Shown: positions 1 through 6,583 of the stretch, piece by piece
How the letters are laid out: each line of letters starts with the position of its first letter
Numbering within the stretch: position 1 is the stretch's first letter
NCBI GenBank assembly: GCA_024404435.1
Contig: JAKSPW010000067.1
Location: 1 to 7,058 of the forward strand
Source: Clostridia bacterium
Lineage (GTDB): Bacteria > Bacillota > Clostridia > Oscillospirales > CAG-272
Direction of reading: 5' to 3'
Length of the DNA stretch: 7,058 nucleotides
Made by a program: the position numbers and the translations under genes
The notes under the pieces: model-generated
Database searches by the model: none
Told to the model about the DNA's origin: nothing
Seen by the model: only the letters and a program-made list of their open reading frames with translations

Positions 1-612
1 CTGAAGCGGGACGGACGCGTCGCCATGGTCGGCGACGGCATCAACGATGCTCCGGCGCTGGCTTCGGCAGACCTCGGGATCGCGATCGGTGCAGGCGTCG
101 ACGTGGCGATAGATTCGGCGGACGCAGTGCTCACGGGGAGCAGGCTGACGGGTGTCGCCGATGCCGTGAAGCTCGGACGCGCAACGCTTCGGAACATCCG
201 CGAAAACCTCTTCTGGGCGTTCATATACAACGCTCTCGGCATTCCTATCGCCGCGGGTGCTTTCACCCGTCTCTTCGGGTGGACGCTTTCCCCGATGTTC
301 GGCGCGGCGGCGATGAGCCTCTCGAGCTTCTGCGTCGTAATGAACGCGCTGAGACTGAATCTTATCAAGCTGAGCAATGAAAAAATAAATACAACGGAGG
401 ACAGAAAAATGACGAAAACGGTAAGGATCGACGGAATGATGTGCATGCACTGCGAGGCACACGTCAAAAAGGCGCTTGAGGCTCTCGAGGGAGTCACGGA
501 GGTCACGGCAAGTCACGAAAGCGGCACCGCCGTCATCGAGTCGGTGAGGGAGATCGGCGACGAGGTGATAAAGGCGGCTGTCGAAGCCGAAGGATACAAG
601 TGCGTGGGGTGA
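1..612 (+). CDS. copA: Copper-exporting P1B-type ATPase, C-terminal part, fused to a CopZ-like HMA domain (5' partial)
   Basis: This is the 3' end of a membrane ATPase that pumps Cu(I) out of the cytoplasm; the N-terminal metal-binding, CPC and phosphorylation regions lie outside the window. Numbering from base 1, the visible 203 residues begin in the P-domain, with the hinge motif GDGINDAP at residues 11-18. Two membrane helices follow: one with the Tyr-Asn pair (Y76, N77) and one with M105-S-L-S-S109. The YN and MxxSS signatures are those known for the Cu(I) (P1B-1) subgroup, so copper is a better call than Zn/Cd. After a polar linker (about 123-136) the same frame enters an HMA domain with MMCMHC (Cys148, Cys151). 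CopA-HMA C-terminal fusions are known in Firmicutes. The linker looks like a former intergenic region because it contains a strong ribosome binding site. The copper call is firm; whether all product is the fusion is open. Confidence 0.93.
   Translation: MKRDGRVAMVGDGINDAPALASADLGIAIGAGVDVAIDSADAVLTGSRLTGVADAVKLGRATLRNIRENLFWAFIYNALGIPIAAGAFTRLFGWTLSPMFGAAAMSLSSFCVVMNALRLNLIKLSNEKINTTEDRKMTKTVRIDGMMCMHCEAHVKKALEALEGVTEVTASHESGTAVIESVREIGDEVIKAAVEAEGYKCVG
396..400 (+). promoter_or_regulatory. Internal Shine-Dalgarno for the CopZ-like segment
   Basis: GGAGG lies 8 nt before the ATG at 409, which is in frame with the ATPase. Sequence and spacing are close to ideal for translation initiation, and the site sits in an A-rich stretch likely to be unstructured. 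This suggests the HMA domain is also, or mainly, made as its own protein. Confidence 0.6.
409..612 (+). CDS. copZ: CopZ-like copper chaperone, possible nested product from an internal start
   Basis: Initiation at the ATG preceded by GGAGG would give a 67-residue soluble protein, the normal length of a free-standing CopZ/HMA chaperone. It has the expected ferredoxin-like HMA features: a beta strand (TVRIDG), the Cu(I) loop MMCMHC with Cys12 and Cys15, a first helix with [11 protein letters not shown], and a C-terminal GYKC-type end. CopZ proteins bind Cu(I) through the two cysteines and hand it to CopA. The segment is in the same frame as the ATPase, so it could be only a C-terminal domain of the pump. 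The strong ribosome binding site and the start at the exact domain boundary argue for independent translation. The domain is certain; the separate product is inference. Confidence 0.45.
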   Translation: MTKTVRIDGMMCMHCEAHVKKALEALEGVTEVTASHESGTAVIESVREIGDEVIKAAVEAEGYKCVG

Positions 613-618
613 AATATC

Positions 619-655
619 AAGGCGCTTTTCCGAACGAAAAGAGCCTTTTCTTATT
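619..655 (+). terminator. Rho-independent terminator after copA/copZ
   Basis: A hairpin has left arm AAGGC-G-CTTTTC (619-630), loop CGAAC and right arm GAAAAG-A-GCCTT (636-647). That is eleven pairs interrupted by one G/A mismatch. A T-rich tract (TTTTCTTATT) runs out of the right arm to 655. It begins 6 nt after the stop codon of the copper gene, the expected position for ending that unit. Confidence 0.85.
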
Positions 656-682
656 GCCAAACCGGAGTAAATATGGTATAAT
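654..682 (+). promoter_or_regulatory. Sigma-70/SigA-type promoter with extended -10
   Basis: The -35 TTGCCA (654-659, five of six consensus bases) is separated by exactly 17 nt from the -10 TATAAT (677-682, perfect). The -10 is preceded by TATGG, the TRTGn extended -10 form common in Firmicutes. A second TATAAT overlaps at 682-687. Transcription should start near 689-690, leaving an untranslated leader of about 27 nt before the ATG at 717. The -35 starts within the T-tract of the upstream terminator, so one unit ends where the next begins. Confidence 0.85.
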
Positions 683-696
683 ATAATGAATTATAC
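676..696. promoter_or_regulatory. Inverted repeat over the -10 and transcription start, candidate operator
   Basis: GTATAAT (676-682) and ATTATAC (690-696) are perfect inverted arms of 7 bp around a 7-nt spacer. The 21-bp size and its position over the -10 and expected start site are typical of a repressor operator. The arms include the -10 hexamer itself and are AT-rich, so a chance match is quite possible. No regulator gene is seen nearby. Confidence 0.3.
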
Positions 697-716
697 TGCG
701 AAAAGGCGGCAGGGAC

Positions 717-3641
717 ATGAAACTTAACAGCTGGCTTGACTCTTTCCGCGATCCCGAAGCGGAATACAGACCTCATCCGTTCTGGTCGTGGAACGACGAG
801 CTCGATCACGACGAGCTCATCCGTCAGGTAAACGAAATGAAAAAGACCGGTCACGGCGGCTTCTTCATGCACGCCCGTAACGGTCTGATCACCGAATATA
901 TGGGCGACGAGTGGTTCTCCTTCGTGAACGCATGCGCCGACGAGGCGGAGCGTCTCGGAATGAGAGCGTGGTGCTACGACGAGAACGGCTGGCCGAGCGG
1001 CTCGGCGGGCGGCATCATCCCCGCGATGGGTGAATACTATCAGGTCCGCAAGGTCGAGCTGAAAAAGTACGAGGGAGAGACGAAGGGAGATTTTCTCGCT
1101 TTCTATGAAGTGTCTCCCGACGGATCGTACCGCGTGATCGCTTCTCCCGACGAAGCGGCAGGCGGAGAGGTATGGTACGGCGCGACGTTCGCGTCAGACA
1201 ATTATTTCGACATACTGAATCCGAAGGTCGTACGCGCGTTCATCGACTCGACGTACGAAAAATACATAGATAAGACCGACGGCAGACTCACGGGCGGCTC
1301 GCTCAAGGGGTTCTTCACCGATGAGCCGCAGTACGCTCTCGTCGAGCTTCCGTGGTCGGCGATCATCGAGGAAGAATTCGTTAAGGAAAACGGATACAGC
1401 CTTATCGAGAACGTCCCCGCCCTCTTTCTCGGGAACGACGGCCGCGAGAGTGTGAGATACGACTACTGGCGGCTCCTTTCAAGACTGTTCACGCAGTCCT
1501 TCGCGGGTCAGATAGGCGAGTGGTGCGGCGAGCACTCCTGCGCTCTCACCGGTCACGCGATGATGGAGGACAACCTCATCTGTCAGATACACTGCACCGC
1601 GGGAGCGATGCCGATGTACGAATATATGCAGCTTCCCGGCATCGACTATCTTTCGAGATATCCCACCGACGACAGGGTCACGGGAAGAAGCGGAAACCCC
1701 GTCGTGCCTCTTCAGCTCGGAAGCGTGTGCGCTCAGCTCGGCAAAAAGCACGCGATAAGCGAAATGTTCGCGATGGCCGGCTGGGACTTCTCGTTCGCTG
1801 AGATGCGTCACCTCGCCGAATGGCAGTTCCTTTACGGTGTCAATCTCATCTGTCAGCACCTCGAGGGCTATTCCCTCCGCGGAGACAGAAAGAACGACTA
1901 TCCGCCGTCAATGTTCTACCAGTCACCGTGGTGGAGCGAATATAAGCTCTTCAACGACACGATGTCCCGCCTCGGCAAAATGCTCGCCGACGGCAAAAAC
2001 GATCCGGACGTTCTGATGATCCACCCGATGAGATCGCTGTGGCTCAAATATACTAAACTCGACATGAACGCCGAGACCGACTTCGACAACGACTTCGCAA
2101 GAGTCAGCCTGCTTCTCGACGAGGCTCACGTCCCGTATCACTACGGCGACGAGGAGATCATGCGCCGCCACGCCTCCGTGGACGGAGACGCGCTGAAGAT
2201 CGGGCTCTGCACTTATCACACTGTCTTCCTGCCGAGCCTCTACGGACTCGACGGCACGACGCTCCGCCTGCTTCTCGAATTTGCGGAAAACGGCGGCAGG
2301 ATCGTCTCTCTCGGCTCCTTCCCGACCTTTGTCGACGGCAGACCGTCGGATGAGCCGGAAAAACTGAAAAAATACTGCACATTCGTTGAGTCGACCGAAG
2401 AGGAGATCGGCAGATACGTTAAGAATGCGGGACTCCTCAAGGTCTCGATAGAAAACGAGGATGGCGAAGAAAAATTCGTCAGATACACCTGCCGCGAGTA
2501 TGAGGACGGCAGACGGATGTATCTGTTCCTCAATTATGACAGAACAAATACGAGAAAAGTCCGCGTCACGCTTCCCGAGAGCTCAGTCGCCGAGGTCTTT
2601 CCGGACGACATGAGCGTCAAAATACCGGAATACGAAAGGACCGGTGGCGGCGTCAGCTTCGACCTCTCCTTTGAGCCGATGGCGTCGCACGTCATCGTGA
2701 CCGGAGACGGTGAGGCACCGTGCGAGGAGGAAGAATACAACGAGATCCTTCTGAACGGCGGAGACGAAACGTGGCGTATCACGGAAGAAAGCGACGACAA
2801 CTGCTTCATTCTCGACTACTGCGAGGTCATGAAGGCTGACGGAACGTGGGACGTCCCGCGCCACGTCTGGCTCGCATCGAGAGGAGTCATGGGAGCAGAC
2901 GGTCTCCTTCCCTGCATCAGATATTCGTTTGATATCTCGGCGGGTGCCGACGTCACGAAGATGGCGGACGTGAAATTCGTCTCGGAAGTGAGACTTCCCG
3001 CAAAGGTCACGGTGAACGGCACGGAAGTTCCCGAGATCAAGGGCGAGTGGTGGCTCGACCACGGCTTTACGGTTTACGGCATCGGAGAACAGCTGAAACA
3101 CGGCAGGAACGAGATCACGGTTTCCGACTTCAACGGAAAATACGAGTTCGGAAACGGATATCTTACCGGAAACTTCGGCGTTTTCTCGGACAGCGAGTTC
3201 GTTGACGACAGGATGGATTCCGCCGTCACGGACGGTCCGCTGTGGCTCGGTGACAGACCGACGGAAGTGAGGGGCGGCACGATCATAACGCAGGGCTACC
3301 CGTTCTTCCGCGGAAAGATGGTATTCGAAAGAAAGATGACGATGAAAGCCGGCCGCACCGCGGCAGTCCTGAAGAGGCCGCACGCGGCGCTCTCAAGGAT
3401 CGGCATCAACGGAAAATACGGAAAAGTTCTCGCATGGGGCGAGATGAGGGACGACGTCACAGAAAGGATCCGCGACGGCGAGAACACCGTACAGATAATG
3501 ATCGTCACCGGCAACAGAAACCTTCTCGGTCCGCATCACGCGGAGTTTGCCGAGTCGAGCGCCGTCGGTCCGGGAGAATTCATCCCCGAAAGACCGAGCC
3601 GCTTCAAAAAAAGTTTTGCATTCGTAAAAACAGGAATATAA
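717..3641 (+). CDS. Cytoplasmic glycoside hydrolase, GH106 (alpha-L-rhamnosidase)-like
   Basis: A 974-residue enzyme predicted to cleave glycosidic bonds, most like GH106 alpha-L-rhamnosidases by its N-terminal pattern: RPHPFWSWND (18-27), a GHGGFF strand (45-50) and CYDENGWPSGSAGG (86-99). The N-terminal two thirds looks like a TIM-barrel hydrolase. Carboxylates in strand-end motifs that could be catalytic are E203 (in FFTDEPQY) and E349 (in AISEMFAMAGWD). Residues about 430-545 resemble the amidotransferase-like domain of beta-galactosidase-type enzymes. The rest is beta-rich, with a sugar-binding jelly-roll-like part (about 735-865) and the ending NLLGPHH (935-941). No signal peptide or membrane segment is visible, so it probably acts on imported oligosaccharides or internal glycoconjugates. 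The frame has a stop at 687-689 and no earlier ATG, and AAAAGG lies about 10 nt upstream, fixing the start. It is first in a four-gene operon. The hydrolase class is solid; exact family and substrate are less so. Confidence 0.8.
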   Translation: MKLNSWLDSFRDPEAEYRPHPFWSWNDELDHDELIRQVNEMKKTGHGGFFMHARNGLITEYMGDEWFSFVNACADEAERLGMRAWCYDENGWPSGSAGGIIPAMGEYYQVRKVELKKYEGETKGDFLAFYEVSPDGSYRVIASPDEAAGGEVWYGATFASDNYFDILNPKVVRAFIDSTYEKYIDKTDGRLTGGSLKGFFTDEPQYALVELPWSAIIEEEFVKENGYSLIENVPALFLGNDGRESVRYDYWRLLSRLFTQSFAGQIGEWCGEHSCALTGHAMMEDNLICQIHCTAGAMPMYEYMQLPGIDYLSRYPTDDRVTGRSGNPVVPLQLGSVCAQLGKKHAISEMFAMAGWDFSFAEMRHLAEWQFLYGVNLICQHLEGYSLRGDRKNDYPPSMFYQSPWWSEYKLFNDTMSRLGKMLADGKNDPDVLMIHPMRSLWLKYTKLDMNAETDFDNDFARVSLLLDEAHVPYHYGDEEIMRRHASVDGDALKIGLCTYHTVFLPSLYGLDGTTLRLLLEFAENGGRIVSLGSFPTFVDGRPSDEPEKLKKYCTFVESTEEEIGRYVKNAGLLKVSIENEDGEEKFVRYTCREYEDGRRMYLFLNYDRTNTRKVRVTLPESSVAEVFPDDMSVKIPEYERTGGGVSFDLSFEPMASHVIVTGDGEAPCEEEEYNEILLNGGDETWRITEESDDNCFILDYCEVMKADGTWDVPRHVWLASRGVMGADGLLPCIRYSFDISAGADVTKMADVKFVSEVRLPAKVTVNGTEVPEIKGEWWLDHGFTVYGIGEQLKHGRNEITVSDFNGKYEFGNGYLTGNFGVFSDSEFVDDRMDSAVTDGPLWLGDRPTEVRGGTIITQGYPFFRGKMVFERKMTMKAGRTAAVLKRPHAALSRIGINGKYGKVLAWGEMRDDVTERIRDGENTVQIMIVTGNRNLLGPHHAEFAESSAVGPGEFIPERPSRFKKSFAFVKTGI

Positions 3642-3645
3642 GGAG
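3639..3645 (+). promoter_or_regulatory. Ribosome binding site overlapping the upstream stop codon
   Basis: TAAGGAG combines the hydrolase stop codon (TAA, 3639-3641) with the Shine-Dalgarno AAGGAG, 6 nt before the ATG at 3652. This tight packing supports co-transcription and probably translational coupling of the two genes. Confidence 0.8.
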
Positions 3646-3651
3646 AAAACC

Positions 3652-4548
3652 ATGGATTACAAAGTATACGAGTCACACATTACCGACCTCTGCGCTCACA
3701 TCGGCATGCCGGAGGACAAGCTGCCCGAAATTCTGAAGATCTGCCGCGAGATCTGCGAGTCCGAAGAAATGACCCGCGAGTTCCTCGACATACAGAAAGC
3801 TTTCTTCGGATATGAGGAAACGAGAGAAGCATGCTTTGAGGCAGGAAAGAAGCACGGATACGAGCCCTTCTTCTTCGCTCTCGTATATATGCTGATGTAT
3901 TCCCTCCACACGAAGGAGATCTACGAGTGGAGAAGATATCCGATGGAGGTCTACTACGACAGCTTCATCGACCTCGTTATCTGGTCGAACGTCTCCGAGG
4001 CGCAGAACGGCTTTTTCGGCATCGCCAACTACGGTTGGGTTTCCGAGCAGGTCAGAGCCGACATGTACCGCATCGGCAGACTCCAGTTCCATTACGTCAC
4101 CTACGGCGAAGGAGAATATTCTCACGCGGGAGTCACGGTCAGAGGCGGAGACAAAGTCATCAACATCCACATTCCCGAGGGTGAGCCCTTCACCCGTGAG
4201 AAAAGACTCGATTCCTACCGCAAGGCATATAAGTTCTTCGGTCAGACCGGCAACGCCGTATTCGTATGCGAATCGTGGCTGCTCCACAGCTTCCACAGGG
4301 AGTATCTCGGTGAAAAGAGCAATATCGTCGACTTTATGGACGATTTCACGATAACGAGTCAGGTCGATCATCCCGCTCCCTTCGGCGATGCGTGGAGAGT
4401 CTTCGGCTTCCGTGATTCGTACGATCCCGATACTCTCCCGACGGACACTTCCCTTCAGCGCGCATACGTCAGACGCCTCAAGGAAGGCGGAACCGTCGGA
4501 TATGCTCACGGTATCTTCGTCTTCGACGGCGAGAATATCCTGAAATAA
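3652..4548 (+). CDS. NAT_N/GNAT_C-type acyltransferase-like protein
   Basis: A 298-residue soluble protein resembling a two-domain family annotated as acyltransferase domain-containing proteins: a helical N-terminal domain followed by a GNAT-like C-terminal domain. The helical part runs to about residue 115. Family-like motifs follow: GIANYGWV (123-130), YRIGRLQFHY (139-148), NIHIPEGEPFT (171-181), CESWLL (206-211) and KSNIVDFMDDF (222-232). There is no signal peptide or membrane helix. The biochemical activity and acceptor of this family are, as far as I know, not established, so transfer of an acyl group from acyl-CoA is only a fold-based expectation. The gene starts 10 nt after the hydrolase and ends 10 nt before the LTA-synthase-like gene. 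Its partner may therefore be a sugar released by the hydrolase or a surface-polymer precursor; this is inference. Family recall is from memory of motif patterns, not a search. Confidence 0.78.
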   Translation: MDYKVYESHITDLCAHIGMPEDKLPEILKICREICESEEMTREFLDIQKAFFGYEETREACFEAGKKHGYEPFFFALVYMLMYSLHTKEIYEWRRYPMEVYYDSFIDLVIWSNVSEAQNGFFGIANYGWVSEQVRADMYRIGRLQFHYVTYGEGEYSHAGVTVRGGDKVINIHIPEGEPFTREKRLDSYRKAYKFFGQTGNAVFVCESWLLHSFHREYLGEKSNIVDFMDDFTITSQVDHPAPFGDAWRVFGFRDSYDPDTLPTDTSLQRAYVRRLKEGGTVGYAHGIFVFDGENILK

Positions 4549-4558
4549 GAAGGATCTT

Positions 4559-6556
4559 ATGAAAAAAGATAAAGTATTCGGGCGGCTTTTCTCGGTCTCC
4601 CTTCCGAGAAACATACCGAAGATACTGCTTCAGGCGTTACCCGCACTTGCAATAGAGGCGGTATTCATACTCTCGAAAACGCAGGGGCAAAGCAAGCTGC
4701 CGTACACGTATATCATCCACGCGCTTGCCTTCCTCACTCTGATTTTTGCCGAATTCAAGCCGAGGATACCGTGGTTCACGAGGTGGATCCCCTTCCTCCT
4801 GACCCCGCTCTTTGGCTTCGGACTGCTCGAGTGTCTGTCGCACAATCCGCTCGACATGAAGGAAAACATTATATGGTTCAATATAATTTTCTTCATTCTG
4901 GCAACGCTCATACTGCTTTTCGCCACGGGCCGGACGGCACCGACTTACATTATCGTCATCGCAGTACCGATGATCTTCGGGCTTATCAGCTATTTCACGG
5001 CCAAGTTCCGCGGAACTCCCCTGCTCCCGTGGGACCTCGCATCCTACGGCATCGCGGCGACGGTGCTCGGAGGGTATGAGATAAACATCACCGCCGAGAT
5101 CGCGACGATCTTTTCCGTCGCGGTTTGCACGGGAACGATCGCCGTCGTCTGGAACGCAAGGATCAAATTCAAGTACTCGTGGATCGTCCGCACCGTCTGC
5201 ACGGTGCTCTCGTGCATCATGATGTACAACGCGGTCTCCTTCGTCCAGACAGACGAAGCGATCAAAAAATTCGGTCTGTATCCGTATCTGTTCACTCCCG
5301 ACTATCTCTACTACTACAACGGATTCACGGTCAGCTTCCTCATGAATCTCCGCTACGCGACGGTCGAGAAGCCGTCCGGCTACGACGCAGACGACGTCGC
5401 CGCCGATGCGGCGAAATATCAGTCCGACGCGGCAGACGACGCGAAGGTGAAACCGAACGTGATCGTCATCATGAACGAGTCGTTCGCGGAGATGAAGTAT
5501 CTGTGCGACTACGAGACGACCGAGCCGTATATGGAATTCATCGACTCGCTCAGGGACAGCGACGAAGCGTACGTCGGAAACCTCCACGTCTCCGTCGTCG
5601 GCGGCAACACGCCGAACTCCGAGTTCGAGTTCTTGACCGGAATGTCGATGGGCTACCTGCCCTACGGCAGCATCGCGTATCAGCAGTTCATCAAGAGCGA
5701 GTGCCCGACGATCGCCACGCAGATGAGCGAGCTCGGCTACCGCACGATCGCCATGCATCCGTACTGGGCGAGCGGCTGGAAGCGCGACGTCATCTACCCG
5801 CTGTTCGGCTTTGACGAAACGTACTTCCTCGACGACTATTTCAGAGACGAATGGTTCACGAGAAGCTACGTCTCCGACAAGGGACTCTTCCATGCGATAG
5901 AAAAGAAATACGACGAAAAGGACGAGGACGAGCCGCTGTTCGTCTTCGCCGTGACGATGCAGAATCACAGCGGATACAGCAAGAACGATTACGGCAACTT
6001 CACGCCTCAGATCAACGTCAAGGGGCATGAAGGAAACATCTCGCTCAGGATGTACATGTCGCTCATACGCGAAACGGACATCGCCTTCAGAATGATAGTC
6101 AATTACTTCAAGGCGAAGGACGAGCCGACCGTCATCCTGATGTTCGGCGACCATCAGCCGAACGACAGCGTTGCCGTTCCGCTCATGAATTCAGCCGGCT
6201 TCGTATACGACGACAGTGACGTCGTATCATCGTCAAAGCGCTTCGTCGTGCCGTACGTTTTCTGGACGAACATGGACACCGAGGCGGAAGTTCCCGAAAA
6301 CGTGAGCATCAATCAGCTCCCGTCCCTCCTCATGGATATCGCCGGTCTGCCGAAGACGGCTCTTCAGAAGTTCGAGACGGAAATGAGGGACGAATATCCC
6401 GTCATCACGTCGAGATACTTCATGGACACGGACGGAAACATCGAAAAGGTATCGGATTACGAAAAAGCCGAGGTACTGAAACGGTACGCCGATTTCCAGT
6501 ATAATTACCTCTTCGACAAGGACAATATCCCCACCGAATTCTATACACTCAAATAA
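4559..6556 (+). CDS. LTA synthase family membrane phosphotransferase (alkaline-phosphatase/sulfatase superfamily)
   Basis: A 665-residue membrane enzyme of the LtaS family, whose known members move glycerol-phosphate from phosphatidylglycerol onto a growing surface polymer outside the membrane. About seven hydrophobic helices lie near residues 23-38, 51-66, 76-93, 103-124, 130-148, 181-198 and 209-228. A soluble domain starts at about 298. Active-site residues match S. aureus LtaS as I recall it: metal ligand E307 (NVIVIMNESF), nucleophile T351 (GGNTPNSEF), H470 (TMQNHSGYS), and D531 and H532 (MFGDHQPN). H400, W407 and R409 fit the LtaS His/Trp/Arg triad by spacing. The LtaS Asp two residues after that His appears to be Tyr402 here. 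Length is close to the usual 600-700 residues. An AAGGA ribosome binding site lies 4-5 nt upstream, and the gap to the previous gene is 10 nt. It is likely a phosphoglycerol (or related) transferase; the acceptor polymer is unknown. Confidence 0.9.
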   Translation: MKKDKVFGRLFSVSLPRNIPKILLQALPALAIEAVFILSKTQGQSKLPYTYIIHALAFLTLIFAEFKPRIPWFTRWIPFLLTPLFGFGLLECLSHNPLDMKENIIWFNIIFFILATLILLFATGRTAPTYIIVIAVPMIFGLISYFTAKFRGTPLLPWDLASYGIAATVLGGYEINITAEIATIFSVAVCTGTIAVVWNARIKFKYSWIVRTVCTVLSCIMMYNAVSFVQTDEAIKKFGLYPYLFTPDYLYYYNGFTVSFLMNLRYATVEKPSGYDADDVAADAAKYQSDAADDAKVKPNVIVIMNESFAEMKYLCDYETTEPYMEFIDSLRDSDEAYVGNLHVSVVGGNTPNSEFEFLTGMSMGYLPYGSIAYQQFIKSECPTIATQMSELGYRTIAMHPYWASGWKRDVIYPLFGFDETYFLDDYFRDEWFTRSYVSDKGLFHAIEKKYDEKDEDEPLFVFAVTMQNHSGYSKNDYGNFTPQINVKGHEGNISLRMYMSLIRETDIAFRMIVNYFKAKDEPTVILMFGDHQPNDSVAVPLMNSAGFVYDDSDVVSSSKRFVVPYVFWTNMDTEAEVPENVSINQLPSLLMDIAGLPKTALQKFETEMRDEYPVITSRYFMDTDGNIEKVSDYEKAEVLKRYADFQYNYLFDKDNIPTEFYTLK

Positions 6557-6573
6557 AAACATCAAAATAAGGC

Positions 6574-6578
6574 GGAGG
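6574..6578 (+). promoter_or_regulatory. Shine-Dalgarno of the LRR protein gene
   Basis: GGAGG lies 5 nt before the ATG at 6584, in the 27-nt gap after the LTA-synthase-like gene. No convincing promoter or terminator fits in this gap, so the LRR gene probably belongs to the same transcript. Confidence 0.75.
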
Positions 6579-6583
6579 TTTTC

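Noticed and set aside
2583..3383. A 266-codon minus-strand open frame opposite the hydrolase
   Set aside because: It has low-complexity Arg/Val/Glu-rich composition and no domain, and it lies within the hydrolase gene; it is a shadow frame.
3673..4614. A 313-codon minus-strand open frame opposite the acyltransferase-like gene
   Set aside because: It mirrors the + strand gene almost exactly in extent, shows no family motif, and its composition is typical of an antisense shadow.
5389..5455. Signal-peptidase-like Ala-x-Ala sites in the linker before the LtaS-like catalytic domain (residues about 277-299)
   Set aside because: S. aureus LtaS is cleaved in this linker, but here the Ala/Asp-rich stretch lies far from a membrane helix and the motif is too weak to call.
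5125..5814. A 229-codon + strand frame inside the LTA-synthase-like gene
   Set aside because: Extremely Arg/His-rich with runs of arginine, a frame-shifted reading of the real gene with no domain.
4637..6154. A 505-codon open frame on the minus strand opposite the LTA-synthase-like gene
   Set aside because: The translation is dominated by Arg, Val, Asp and Glu with no recognisable domain, and it lies fully inside a well-supported gene with all catalytic motifs on the + strand. It is explained by the GC-rich codon bias of that gene.
6557..6583. A possible separate promoter for the LRR gene in the A-rich gap
   Set aside because: No -35/-10 pair with acceptable spacing is visible; only AT-rich sequence and a ribosome binding site.
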